From contig NC_088956.1 of NCBI RefSeq assembly GCF_010111755.1, positions 893,516-957,515 of the forward strand: a DNA stretch of 64,000 nucleotides, given 5' to 3'. Below the pieces are notes generated by a model. The model made no database searches. It was given only the letters and a program-made list of their open reading frames with translations, and was not told where the DNA came from. Shown piece by piece: positions 1 to 8,995 of this stretch. How positions within the stretch are numbered: position 1 is the first letter of the stretch; each line of letters begins with the position of its first letter. This DNA is from Nakaseomyces glabratus. Lineage: Eukaryota; Ascomycota; Saccharomycetes; Saccharomycetales; Saccharomycetaceae. The position numbers and the translations under genes were made by a program.

Positions 1-1
1 T

Positions 2-868
2 CGCCAAAAGCATATGACTCAACTATTCGAGAAACTGCGAAAGGGAACGAAAAGCAATGATTCTAACAGAAATATGGATATTGAATCCACGGACACCATT
101 AATGATAGTGACAGCGAGGAAGATGATGACGAGGAAGATGAGGATGACCTTGCTATAGAGAAACGTAAGGAGGAGAAACGGAAAGAGGAAGAGGCACGCA
201 AGTATCGAGCTTTGTTGAAGGACTATGAGACCACAATTGAGCCACACTTGCATTTACTATCTCAACAATATAAGCAGAATCTAGAATATGAGAAAGAGCT
301 GGCCGCAAACCGTGAAGCGAATGTAAAGGACCTTCTTCGTCAAGCCAATGATATCTACTATGATAAGGATAGGTCTTTCAAGGACAGAGAAGAACAAGAG
401 GACAAACTGGATAGAGAGAAATATGGAGATATAATAATAGAAGATATTGTAATTGATGATGACCGTAAAGGACAAAAGAAGTTGCTTGAGAAGGACAAAA
501 AGGTTAAGAAGGCCGGCGAGCCTGCTATTAAGATTAATTTGGCATTCAAGAAAGCTATGGATAATTCTATACAGGACAAACGGGACAAAGCGGAAGATAT
601 CGAACCTGTTTCTCAGCCTATCGAAGCTCGAAGCACCAACAGATATGCAGCACTTAAAGAGAAACGTGTTGTGGATGAGCTAGTAAAAGAGTTACTTGGT
701 GTATACGAGGATGACGTTGTTGCATATGTGTTTGAGATACTTGAGAAGCCAGAGATGTCCGACGAGAAGAAACAGAGTGAACTTGTAACTGAGATGGAGG
801 ACCTATTTGATAAAGAAGGTGCTGTACAATTTGCAGAACAGGTGTTCAAAGCTCTAGATGAAGCGTAA
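2..868 (+). CDS. SNU71: U1 snRNP component Snu71, C-terminal part (cut by window edge)
   Basis: This reading frame is open from the first bases of the window. The first ATG is at 14, but codons upstream remain open, so this is the 3' portion of a longer gene. The visible protein has an acidic Asp/Glu run (about residues 30-48 counted from that ATG), then a long Lys/Glu-rich charged helical stretch. It ends in a compact ~70-residue C-terminal segment (LVKELLGVYEDDVVAYVFEI and onward) resembling a PWI-type nucleic-acid-binding fold. Snu71 is the yeast RBM25-like protein of the U1 snRNP, which helps recognise 5' splice sites in the nucleus. The assignment rests on the charged-plus-PWI architecture and strongly on synteny: SNU71, MSB2, YGR015C and YGR016W are consecutive in S. 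cerevisiae and the same four are consecutive here. The true start lies outside the window. Confidence 0.78.
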   Translation, partial: RQKHMTQLFEKLRKGTKSNDSNRNMDIESTDTINDSDSEEDDDEEDEDDLAIEKRKEEKRKEEEARKYRALLKDYETTIEPHLHLLSQQYKQNLEYEKELAANREANVKDLLRQANDIYYDKDRSFKDREEQEDKLDREKYGDIIIEDIVIDDDRKGQKKLLEKDKKVKKAGEPAIKINLAFKKAMDNSIQDKRDKAEDIEPVSQPIEARSTNRYAALKEKRVVDELVKELLGVYEDDVVAYVFEILEKPEMSDEKKQSELVTEMEDLFDKEGAVQFAEQVFKALDEA

Positions 869-3408
869 AAGTGGCACTGTGCCATACCTACAAGCACAAT
901 GACCAGTGTTTTTTTATTCGGTTTGAAAAATATATAGCTTCCATAATGGTAGAGCTTTAGCAGTTTTTGGCTTCTCCTATGCCAGTACCGAAAATCAAAA
1001 ACCATAATGTATAGATAGGATAATTGATCTATATAGCGTTAATTTATTTATAGCGGCATCTTGTAGAGTTCATCGGCAAACAATGGATAGAACACTTTCT
1101 CATCTCCTTCCCCCCCACACGTCTGGTTTAACGAGGTACTGAACGGTAGGGACAACCTTATGCTAAATTAGGCACCAGTAACTATAGAATTGCCCTAGCC
1201 TTAGCAGCACTCATGTCCCAATTGGGCATACAGTTCAATACACTATGGACCCCAACTGGAAGTCATAGAGACCTTTATGGGTGTCTCTATTGGGAACCCA
1301 AAGAAATCTATAAATAGATGTGAAGCAAATGAGTTGTAGACCCCTCGGACCGAATTGGTAACTGTAGCACTCAGAAGAGAAGCAGGGATGCAGATGTGGG
1401 AAGAGGCTATGACACAATGATCAACTCATCTATCATCAAGTATAATTTTGTGATGTCCGAACTAGGAAATCACTTCCTCAATTGGCAAATCCAATAAAAG
1501 TGGATAGCGGAAAGGGGGAGGAAACGTCTGCATGCACTTATACCCCCGAACACATTTATTTTTAGATTGGGATTGACAGCCCCGGTAAGAGTGAGTAGGC
1601 TGCAATAATCACACAAACAATCGCACAAACCATGGGACCCTACTCATGAACATTAATTACACAGCAACGCTAAACACTCTCTGCCGTCCTTTTAGCTGCT
1701 CCCACAAGTAACAGCACAGTAAACAGATGAGCTGAGACACACACACACACTGCACGCAGAACTAGTGCATGTAGTGGTCAAGAAACAAAAAGGAAAACCA
1801 GGTCCAAGTCTACACTACCGGGAGTCTAGAGACAAGTGCGGAGAAAACAAAGAGCTAGACAAATTTCAACGGCAGCAGATCAAATCTAGATCTCGGGTGC
1901 ATCACCTTCGCCAGTTTTCTCAGCTCACTACCTGGGGGCCCTTGCAGTTGTCACCCCAGACATAAGCCCGAGTGGAAAAACAAAAGAATGCGCAGAAGCT
2001 ATAAATATCTGCACAAAATTCCGTACGGTAACTTCCTTGCAAACAGTGATGCAATATCGAAACAATCTCAACGAAAACGAACCTGCGCTGTTTCTTACCC
2101 CACTGCCATTCTAAGAACGCGAAAAATTGGCACTTCCCTTTATTCCACTTGTTCTACTAAGAAATACCCAACGCCTTCTGCACTTTCTCTCTCCCCATTG
2201 TATTGCTTTTTCTACACTCTTTTATTACCACTTTGAGGTAAAAACGGTTTCTCAACGGGTCTTCTCAGCGCAAGACATTACCATATCAAATTTGCTGAAG
2301 TAGCACTATCAAAATTCCGGAGCACTTTAGCAAAGTAACAGAAAAGAAACAGAAGAGAAACGCCTGCGTGAGGGACGAGATCTGAAGGAACGATAGAAAC
2401 TTCGCTGCATCTCCACCCAATGTCCTTTCCTCTCTTGCTCCTCTCTTCTCCCCACCTCATTCTCTGTAGCCTTCCCTGTTTTGGTTTTTTCCCTGATCTG
2501 GTAATAGAAGCCAGAGGGAAGCAGCGAATTCTCTTCCACACACTGAAACATTCGCACACCAAAAACACAAATAGAAGTGGTATCACACAAGACAAGATCG
2601 GATGCTCCAACATGAAACATCGCAGCCGCGTCTCGAGTCTCAAAGAGTACACAGAGTACAGGCCACAGGCTTCCGCTACACAGGCTTCTCAGACAAGACA
2701 TTCACAAGCGAAAAAGGTAAACACCTGGCCCACTGAAACTTTAACAGAGAAGTTGAAGCATAGTGTAACCCGAACAAAGGGACCCAAACCAAAGAGGACC
2801 CTTTGACCACTTTGCAACTAACAAACGTACGCAGCTGAGACGCCAAAATAGAAACTGACAAGGTCCCCAACCCAACAGCATTTGTTTTTGTCAAAATAGT
2901 AGAAATTCTCGAAAAAACAAAAAATCAACAAGCAGAAACTAACATTAATGGAAAACTACCTTGCCCTTTGGAGTGTCTCACATCGCAACATGATCCTTTT
3001 CGAGGTATATCCCAATTGGGCATCCTCTGTAGGAGCCAATGGCCCATTCCTCTACCCAAGAAGTTTGATCCACATCAATGGTTCGAACTCAAATCATATA
3101 TATACAGAAGACATGGCTTTCCGAATTATTAAAGTAGAATATATACATAACCATATTTTTTTTGCTCTGTATTTAATTTTGAAGGACATTAGCAATCAGG
3201 TTATTGGTGCCCGATAAATATTTGTATTGTAGTTGCAGGTAGGACTACACTAAATGAAAGCTGCCCTTCATTCTTTTCCCAAACACAGTTGCCAACGTTT
3301 CTTCTTACAAATAAGAAGATAATAGATAAGCAAACGAAAGCAGCCAACAATTCTATCTATTTCACGCCCTCTGCACTATTGCGCGTTTGAGAAAGAAAAA
3401 AAATAAAT
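869..3408. other. Long SNU71-MSB2 intergenic region
   Basis: About 2.5 kb without a credible gene. Only short overlapping frames occur, none with a recognisable product. The segment 1080-2880 is richer in G and C than most intergenic DNA here and has C-rich and CT-rich patches. It holds two copies of a 14-nt sequence centred on the palindrome CCCAATTGGG (1216-1229 and 3010-3023) and pheromone-response-type elements. A TATA-like stretch lies near 3097-3104. It is most likely an extended MSB2 promoter. Confidence 0.6.
2544..2619 (+). promoter_or_regulatory. Two TGAAACA elements upstream of MSB2 (Ste12-type)
   Basis: Exact TGAAACA occurs at 2544-2550 and again at 2613-2619, and the near match TGAAACT at 2734-2740. 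TGAAACA is the pheromone/filamentation response element bound by Ste12. MSB2 feeds the filamentation MAPK pathway in S. cerevisiae, so feedback control is plausible. The sites are about 800 bp upstream of the ATG, which is far, so function is inferred only from motif identity. Confidence 0.4.
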
Positions 3409-6219
3409 ATGAAGACGGCGGTACTTTTGTCGCTACTTAGTGCTGCGCTTGCTGCTCCCGTGGCCAATAGATTTGACGACGCTATTAACAATTACCAGAA
3501 TAATGCTGATTTGGGTTTAGCGAGTAACAGCACAAACTCTGATAATGCTAATGCTAATGCGAACGCGAATGCCAACTCTGGAAACATAGATGTCGATGCC
3601 AACAAAGTGAGCTCATATCTCAACTCGATAGCATCCAAAGCCTTTGTTACTACGAAGTCGAGCAAGAGTAACGACTATGACGACACATACAATAGCAAAT
3701 TCAGCACTATAGATTTATCATCCAGTAAGAGCTCGGATAAAAATGATTTCGATTGGTTGAGCTCATCTGTAGTTCAATCTACTCCAAGCATATCTTCAAT
3801 ATATTCCTCCAATGCATATGATACCCAAATTCCATCACAAGTAGTTTCATCAAATGATTTCCAGCTAAATTCTGAAATTGTTTCCAGTGTTCCATCAGCT
3901 GAACAAATATCCTCTGATACAATTTCAAGTGTTCCATCAGCGGAACAAATATCCTCTGATACAATTTCAAGTGTACCATCAGCGGAACAAATTCCCTCTA
4001 ATGTCATTAGTGTACCATCAAGTATCGATAGCTCTTTCTCAGTCACCCCACTATCCAGTAGCTCTTCTAGCTCAGAAGAGCCTACACAATACCCTATATC
4101 GAGTTCCATATCTTCTCAAATTGAGCAGAGCTCGGTTATACCTTCTCCTGTTGAAAGTGTGTCATCACAAATTGAGAGTGATTCATCATCATCAATTTCT
4201 GATTATCTTTCCAGTTCTACACCAACCCCCATTCCATCTCCACCCGCTGAGTCCACAGAGCGCTCAGAACTGGAATCTTCAATCTCTATATCCATCCCAC
4301 CAATTGTTCCACCTACTACAAGTTCTGAAATTGTCTCCTCTTTGGAACCATCTTCAGTACCTTTCCAATCATCCTCAGAGGATAATACCTCAACTTATAT
4401 AAGCTCTCAAGCTCAGGTTGTGCCATCCTCAGTAGAGTCTATTGAGCCATCATCAGTACCTAGTGAGGTTCCAATATCTACAACAACAACCTCGTCTCCA
4501 TCACAAATATCATCTGAGTACTTATCACCAACTCCAAGTATTTTCGAAAGCCCAATTTCTCAAGAAAGTACTATTAGTTCTGGTAGCTCTTTTGTGGAAA
4601 GCGTCATATCGTCTGAGCTTCCAAAACCTCCACAACCGATCATCTCATCCGATACTAGCACTGAAAGTAGTATTCTACCACAACCTTCCCCTAGCAGTGT
4701 AGAATCAAACACAATAAGTTTCCCATCTTCAGCAGTTGTTACAACAACTCCACAACCTCCACCAGTAGTAGAATCTAGCGAATCACCACTAGCATCATCT
4801 TCATCTTCCTCACAAATTATAGTAAGCAGCGTTGATGTGCCCCCTTCAGCTTCAGTTCCTGTTGCAAGTTCTATCCCTTCTGTTTCAGTATCTAGTGACC
4901 CAGTTGCACCATCTAGCGTCATTCCAGTTGATATACCTTCCTCGTCTTCATCTTCTCCACCATATGTTACACCTTCACCCTCAACCATAATATCAGTTCC
5001 CTCTCCATTGCCTATAGATTCATCAGATACCATTACATCTTCCCAGATCATTCCAAGTCCTGAAGTACCTTCTCCATCGTCTGCCATCCCTTCCAGCTCC
5101 GTAAGCCAACCTCCTATTGAGATACCATCCTCATCCTCTGAGTCATCCAGCTCCTCTACTTCAAGTAATTCCAATGCTTGGATTCCCACCAGTCTCATCA
5201 TTGCACCAACTGAAACTGAAAGTGAGAGTACACCAACTGAATCTAACGATGGCACACAGTTAAGCTCCTTACCTAAAGTAATTTATGGTAGCGCATACTC
5301 AGAATCTGTTCCAGAAGGTTACTCTGTCATAACCATTGGTTTCAAGAAACCATTAAATTATCCATTTGTGGTGTCAGAATCCAAGTCCTCTGCGCAGATC
5401 ATGTATTATCTACCAAAGTTACTAAATGCAAACTTTGAGAGTATATTTTCAGATATCAAGACAGTTCAATTAATGCCATTAGAAATTCAAGATAGCGGCT
5501 ACTTGAGTACCGTTGCTCTTTTATTTTTCCCAACTAGCGAAATCCAATCTCTTTCCAATATGGTGAAGAACACGTCCAGTAGTTTATACAGCACACAGTA
5601 TGAAACTATTACACAATCACTTTCTGCTTTAATTGATCCAAGAATACCTGTTACAGGGTTAACGGACACTAAAACAAACAATGCAGGATCATCATCTTCA
5701 TCAAGCTCTAACAGCAATGGCCGTTCATCAAATAGCAATCAGGACACTGAGCATTCCTCTAGTTTTGGAAACATAAATAGCGGATCACTTGATTACATAC
5801 CTAGCTCCAAGTCTGCCTCTAGTGATGGCACACAATCCAAGACTAAGAAACGGATAATACCAATTATTGTTGGTACGATTGCTGGAGGTATGGCTGTCAT
5901 AATAATGCTCTTCCTATTCTTCAGATACCATGCCATGAAAAGGAGAGAACAGTTGAATCAAGAGAGATTAGCAAGGTTAAACTTTGAAAGAGCTAGTTCC
6001 TGCTCTGATGATTCGATTGAAAGGTATAATAATGAAAAACAACAGTACTCCGATGATGTATCATCTCTGTCTCCTTCGATGAAAATCAATAAATGGATGA
6101 ATGATAATCACAATGTAGAACACTCGACAACTACTACTGACGTAAACGGTAGTAAAAAAATCATTAAGATTTCTATGCCAATTGCAACTCAGAATTCTCT
6201 GGGATGGAATGATATTTAA
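3409..6219 (+). CDS. MSB2: Msb2-like signalling mucin (osmosensor)
   Basis: A 936-residue single-pass membrane mucin. The N-terminus is a signal peptide (MKTAVLLSLLSAALA, then AP). Residues ~20-620 are very rich in Ser, Thr and Pro, as expected for a heavily O-mannosylated extracellular rod, and include three tandem 14-residue repeats at residues 159-200. A less biased, folded-looking segment (~630-760) precedes the membrane. The transmembrane helix is about residues 816-839 (IIPIIVGTIAGGMAVIIMLF), followed by a basic stop-transfer and a ~97-residue cytoplasmic tail. Msb2 activates Cdc42-dependent MAPK signalling (filamentation and the Sho1 branch of HOG) at the plasma membrane. The S. cerevisiae protein is longer (~1300 aa), and the difference fits variation in mucin length. 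Low sequence conservation is expected, so synteny with SNU71 and YGR015C/YGR016W is the stronger support. A 231-codon frame on the opposite strand is a by-product of the Ser-codon bias. Confidence 0.88.
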   Translation: MKTAVLLSLLSAALAAPVANRFDDAINNYQNNADLGLASNSTNSDNANANANANANSGNIDVDANKVSSYLNSIASKAFVTTKSSKSNDYDDTYNSKFSTIDLSSSKSSDKNDFDWLSSSVVQSTPSISSIYSSNAYDTQIPSQVVSSNDFQLNSEIVSSVPSAEQISSDTISSVPSAEQISSDTISSVPSAEQIPSNVISVPSSIDSSFSVTPLSSSSSSSEEPTQYPISSSISSQIEQSSVIPSPVESVSSQIESDSSSSISDYLSSSTPTPIPSPPAESTERSELESSISISIPPIVPPTTSSEIVSSLEPSSVPFQSSSEDNTSTYISSQAQVVPSSVESIEPSSVPSEVPISTTTTSSPSQISSEYLSPTPSIFESPISQESTISSGSSFVESVISSELPKPPQPIISSDTSTESSILPQPSPSSVESNTISFPSSAVVTTTPQPPPVVESSESPLASSSSSSQIIVSSVDVPPSASVPVASSIPSVSVSSDPVAPSSVIPVDIPSSSSSSPPYVTPSPSTIISVPSPLPIDSSDTITSSQIIPSPEVPSPSSAIPSSSVSQPPIEIPSSSSESSSSSTSSNSNAWIPTSLIIAPTETESESTPTESNDGTQLSSLPKVIYGSAYSESVPEGYSVITIGFKKPLNYPFVVSESKSSAQIMYYLPKLLNANFESIFSDIKTVQLMPLEIQDSGYLSTVALLFFPTSEIQSLSNMVKNTSSSLYSTQYETITQSLSALIDPRIPVTGLTDTKTNNAGSSSSSSSNSNGRSSNSNQDTEHSSSFGNINSGSLDYIPSSKSASSDGTQSKTKKRIIPIIVGTIAGGMAVIIMLFLFFRYHAMKRREQLNQERLARLNFERASSCSDDSIERYNNEKQQYSDDVSSLSPSMKINKWMNDNHNVEHSTTTTDVNGSKKIIKISMPIATQNSLGWNDI
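3883..4008 (+). repeat. Three tandem 42-bp repeats in MSB2
   Basis: Units at 3883-3924, 3925-3966 and 3967-4008 encode SSVPSAEQISSDTI and close variants. The third unit diverges at its end (PSNVIS in place of SSDTIS). The period is a multiple of three, so copy-number change would keep the frame. Confidence 0.9.
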
Positions 6220-6342
6220 GGAAAATCCTTTATATGTAATATTATTTAGCTTATAGGCTGCTAGCCAATGAGTCTAATCAAATTTAAATAATCCGAAATT
6301 TGAATATATTGTGTTATATTAATTCTTCTATCTATATTATTT

Positions 6343-7320
6343 TTATTGGACCCTCTTATTATTAGACAAGAATTTTATAATAGCTTCTGTAGATTCCTTG
6401 GGATAATCCATTAAAATGGTGTGGCCACAGTCAAACTCCAGTACTGAAGACTGTGGATATTGCGTTTTCAAAAGGGAATAGTCATTCTTAATGAAACTCG
6501 AATGTAGGCCTTTCATGAAAAGCGTAGGAAGTTGGGATTTGGTATGATACATCATTGGGTTCAAACTTGTAGCGCTTGGCCATTTCTTTATCTCGGCAAT
6601 AATGTCTGGCATATATTCTAATGGTACTGCATACTGCAAGTAATCATTTTCAAGTCCAGAAGAACTTTCGTTATTAGGCTTGTATGTTAGAAAACCATTA
6701 GCAAAATAAAGTGCCACATTGTTTCCATTTGGATTGCATTTATTCACAGGCAGCTCCCTAAACATCGTCAGTATATCAGTTTTCCATGATGGGCATGAAC
6801 GTCGGACTTTGATCTCCCTCTTGACAATCTTTTCTAATAGTTCAAAATTCTGCATGAACATATCATCTACTTTATCTAACTCATAAGGTGGCAGATCAAT
6901 AGATATGCACTTCTTAACATTTATTTGTCTTGATAAAGAGCTTAGTAGGGCAACCTTCCCACCCAATGAAAATCCGATTAGATAGATAGGTCTACCAGGC
7001 TGTTCCCGATATATGTTATCTCTGATCATTTGAATGATATCTTTACTCAAGGTCAGATAGTCATATGGTTGTGCTCTAGGAGAATTACCATGATTTCTCA
7101 AATCCACATTATATATGTCGGTTTCAAATGTCTTCATCAGTGGCCTATTCAAAGAATGAAACATAATATGGGAACCAAACAAACCATGTAGGTTAATAAT
7201 AGCTGGTTTTTCCTTCCATGGAGCAGGTGTAGCACGCCGTATTCTTGGTTTGGTATGATGGAAGGCTAAAGGAACGACATCTCGGAGTTCTAAACCCTTC
7301 TTGTGCAAGCTTTTATGCAT
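6343..7320 (-). CDS. EAT1: Alpha/beta-hydrolase, Eat1-like (YGR015C orthologue)
   Basis: A 325-residue alpha/beta-hydrolase, starting at the first in-frame ATG (7320, MHKSLHKKGL); the frame is open 7 codons further upstream, but only through a TTG. Visible motifs are the oxyanion-hole HGLFGS (about residue 45), the nucleophile elbow GFSLGG with Ser118, an Asp in SIDLPP (Asp142, 24 residues after the Ser) and a C-terminal His in DCGHT (His300). The Ser-Asp-His spacing fits the Eat1 ethanol acetyltransferase family, in which the acid follows the serine closely. YGR015C in S. cerevisiae encodes Eat1, a mitochondrial enzyme making ethyl acetate from ethanol and acetyl-CoA. The N-terminus is basic, fitting mitochondrial import, but it is short. 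Position between MSB2 and YGR016W supports orthology. Substrate is inferred from family; a plain esterase or thioesterase role is possible. Confidence 0.82.
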   Translation of the reverse strand: MHKSLHKKGLELRDVVPLAFHHTKPRIRRATPAPWKEKPAIINLHGLFGSHIMFHSLNRPLMKTFETDIYNVDLRNHGNSPRAQPYDYLTLSKDIIQMIRDNIYREQPGRPIYLIGFSLGGKVALLSSLSRQINVKKCISIDLPPYELDKVDDMFMQNFELLEKIVKREIKVRRSCPSWKTDILTMFRELPVNKCNPNGNNVALYFANGFLTYKPNNESSSGLENDYLQYAVPLEYMPDIIAEIKKWPSATSLNPMMYHTKSQLPTLFMKGLHSSFIKNDYSLLKTQYPQSSVLEFDCGHTILMDYPKESTEAIIKFLSNNKRVQ

Positions 7321-7679
7321 ATTCTCTTCTAATAAATCCAAAGCTGTAACAGTCTTAAGAAATTAAACGGTTAACAAATTCTTCTGAATGTTTATCAACA
7401 TAGTTGTCTTTATTTAATAAACGGCCAGAATTCTAATACAATTAGTTCCGAGCAGTCGACTAGCTATTTTTTTCACTACAATAATCATCTCATTTTTGAA
7501 CTTACTCAGGATAAAGGGCGAAAGACAAACAAAATCTGAGGCAAATAGTTTGCTAAAAGCGTGAAATTATACTGATATATTCTGCTGTTAATAATAATTA
7601 GCTTACTCAGGAGGGAGCTATCAATTCTGATTTCAAAGTAAAAAAAAATTTCAAGAAACATAGGTTCGAGTAATGGAAA
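7321..7679. other. Divergent intergenic region EAT1 / YGR016W orthologue
   Basis: A 359-bp AT-rich shared upstream region. No clear known operator was seen. A 6-codon upstream ORF (7673-7693) overlaps the start of the next gene in another frame. Confidence 0.5.
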
Positions 7680-8264
7680 ATGTCAAGAATTAGACGATTT
7701 AATAGGAAGGTTCTTGGATATGAGACTGATTTAATGACAGAGTTTGATTCATTGGGAGGATCTGATGGCATAATAATTCCCGAAGGCCCCATTGATATTA
7801 TTGAACAAGAGGAACTGATAGAGAAATTTGAAGTGAATTTGCTTGTTAAGAACCGATGGTATATCAATGCAGTTAGCCTTGCTTACATTATATGCGCGGG
7901 TGTTTATCTGATGCTTCTAACAAAGAGAACAAAGATGTCTTCAATACCGCTAATATTAGGATTTAACTCGATAATACTGTCATTTTTGGCATTAAGGTAC
8001 CACCTTGTAAATGACTATGTCCTGCTTAGATCACTCAAATTAAAATTAACCAATCGCACTATAGACATACTAAATATCACACAGCTCATTATGATAGAGT
8101 GGATAGTAATTGACGACTACAGATCAGACACATTGATATTGGTATTTTTGCATCTACCTGTTTTGCTATTCTTAGTGCAAGCATTAATTAAGTTGTTACT
8201 CAGTGAAATAGACAGTGATTTGTCACAACTGCGAGACTTGAAATACAATTATAAAAACGCATAA
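7680..8264 (+). CDS. Conserved membrane protein of unknown function (YGR016W orthologue)
   Basis: A 194-residue protein with a hydrophilic N-terminal ~60 residues and three hydrophobic segments that look membrane-spanning (about 62-81, 88-106 and 151-173). It was placed as the YGR016W orthologue because of length (~190 aa in S. cerevisiae), membrane character and position immediately after the SNU71-MSB2-EAT1 run. No catalytic motif is visible and I cannot assign a function. The ATG at 7680 was chosen as the first in-frame ATG. A second ATG at 7673 opens a six-codon frame (7673-7693) that overlaps this start out of frame and could dampen translation. The next feature downstream is a tRNA-Leu on the other strand, where conserved order with S. 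cerevisiae chromosome VII ends. Confidence 0.75.
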   Translation: MSRIRRFNRKVLGYETDLMTEFDSLGGSDGIIIPEGPIDIIEQEELIEKFEVNLLVKNRWYINAVSLAYIICAGVYLMLLTKRTKMSSIPLILGFNSIILSFLALRYHLVNDYVLLRSLKLKLTNRTIDILNITQLIMIEWIVIDDYRSDTLILVFLHLPVLLFLVQALIKLLLSEIDSDLSQLRDLKYNYKNA

Positions 8265-8456
8265 GAACTAAGTAGAACATTCACATATGAAGAAGGCATC
8301 CTCATGTTCTATTAGTATAAGTTATAGAACTTCAAGAAATATCACATTATGCATACATGTAAAATTATAGACTGTTTAAGTTCATGGAATATATCATACA
8401 TTCAATACAGTGTAGTATTGTTTATCGTTATAGACGCAATAGTACACTATCAAATT

Positions 8457-8464
8457 AAAAAAAA
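8457..8464 (-). terminator. Pol III oligo-T terminator of tRNA-Leu
   Basis: On the minus strand the tRNA 3' end (8469) is followed after four bases by a run of eight T (8464 down to 8457), a standard RNA polymerase III stop. Confidence 0.85.
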
Positions 8465-8468
8465 TTAA

Positions 8469-8588
8469 TGGTTGCTAAGAGATTCGAACTCTTGCATCTT
8501 ACGATACCTGAGTGCTCCTGAGTTTGTTAACCCAGTAAGTAATGTTTCAACTTGAATCAGGCGCCTTAGACCGCTCGGCCAAACAACC
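8469..8588 (-). tRNA. tRNA-Leu(CAA) with 38-nt intron
   Basis: The minus strand begins GGTTGTTTGGCCGAGCGGTC and ends ...TTAGCAACCA, giving a 7-bp acceptor stem with discriminator A, a long variable arm (type II tRNA) and a T-arm with GAGTTCGAATCTC. The anticodon stem is CCTGA/TCAGG and the loop TTCAAGC contains anticodon CAA (plus-strand 8552-8554). A 38-nt intron (8513-8550) sits one base 3' of the anticodon, the canonical position; removing it restores a perfect loop. The mature part closely matches the S. cerevisiae intron-containing tRNA-Leu(CAA). The gene marks a break between two synteny blocks. Confidence 0.97.
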
Positions 8589-8995
8589 ATACTGTATTTG
8601 TTGAAAGGGTAATCAGGATTGAGGTATAAGAAGTACCTAAATTTTCATCAGAAATCATACGGAGCTATTCTTATTACTGCGATACCAAGTTACTCCATGA
8701 ACATACAACAGTATGCTGCAATGCAAGTAACCTTTATTTATTTGTTGTGTATATCGTCAACAGATCTTGATATGCCAATTGGCAGTCATACGCACATGCA
8801 CGATATATTATTATCTGTCACTACCAACAATATTCGTGACAACTGTTCTAACATTCCTGTAATAATGCAAATGCGGACCCTAGATGATATATTAAAAGAG
8901 TTCACATTATATTATAATTTATGTGTATAATCATTGACTTGTTTCCGGATCATTAATTAAAATAACAAAACTGAATTCCAAGACAATCACTTAAT
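8589..8995. other. tRNA-Leu to RRF1 intergenic region
   Basis: About 400 bp. A frame of ~100 codons crosses it but starts from TTG and resembles nothing known, so it is not called as a gene. No other feature was seen. Confidence 0.5.

Noticed and set aside
4560..5255. 231-codon minus-strand frame in MSB2
   Set aside because: Mirror of the Ser/Thr codon bias of MSB2; MSB2 has signal peptide, TM segment and synteny.
8619..8930. 103-codon frame between tRNA-Leu and RRF1
   Set aside because: Starts from TTG, no recognisable domain, no codon bias.
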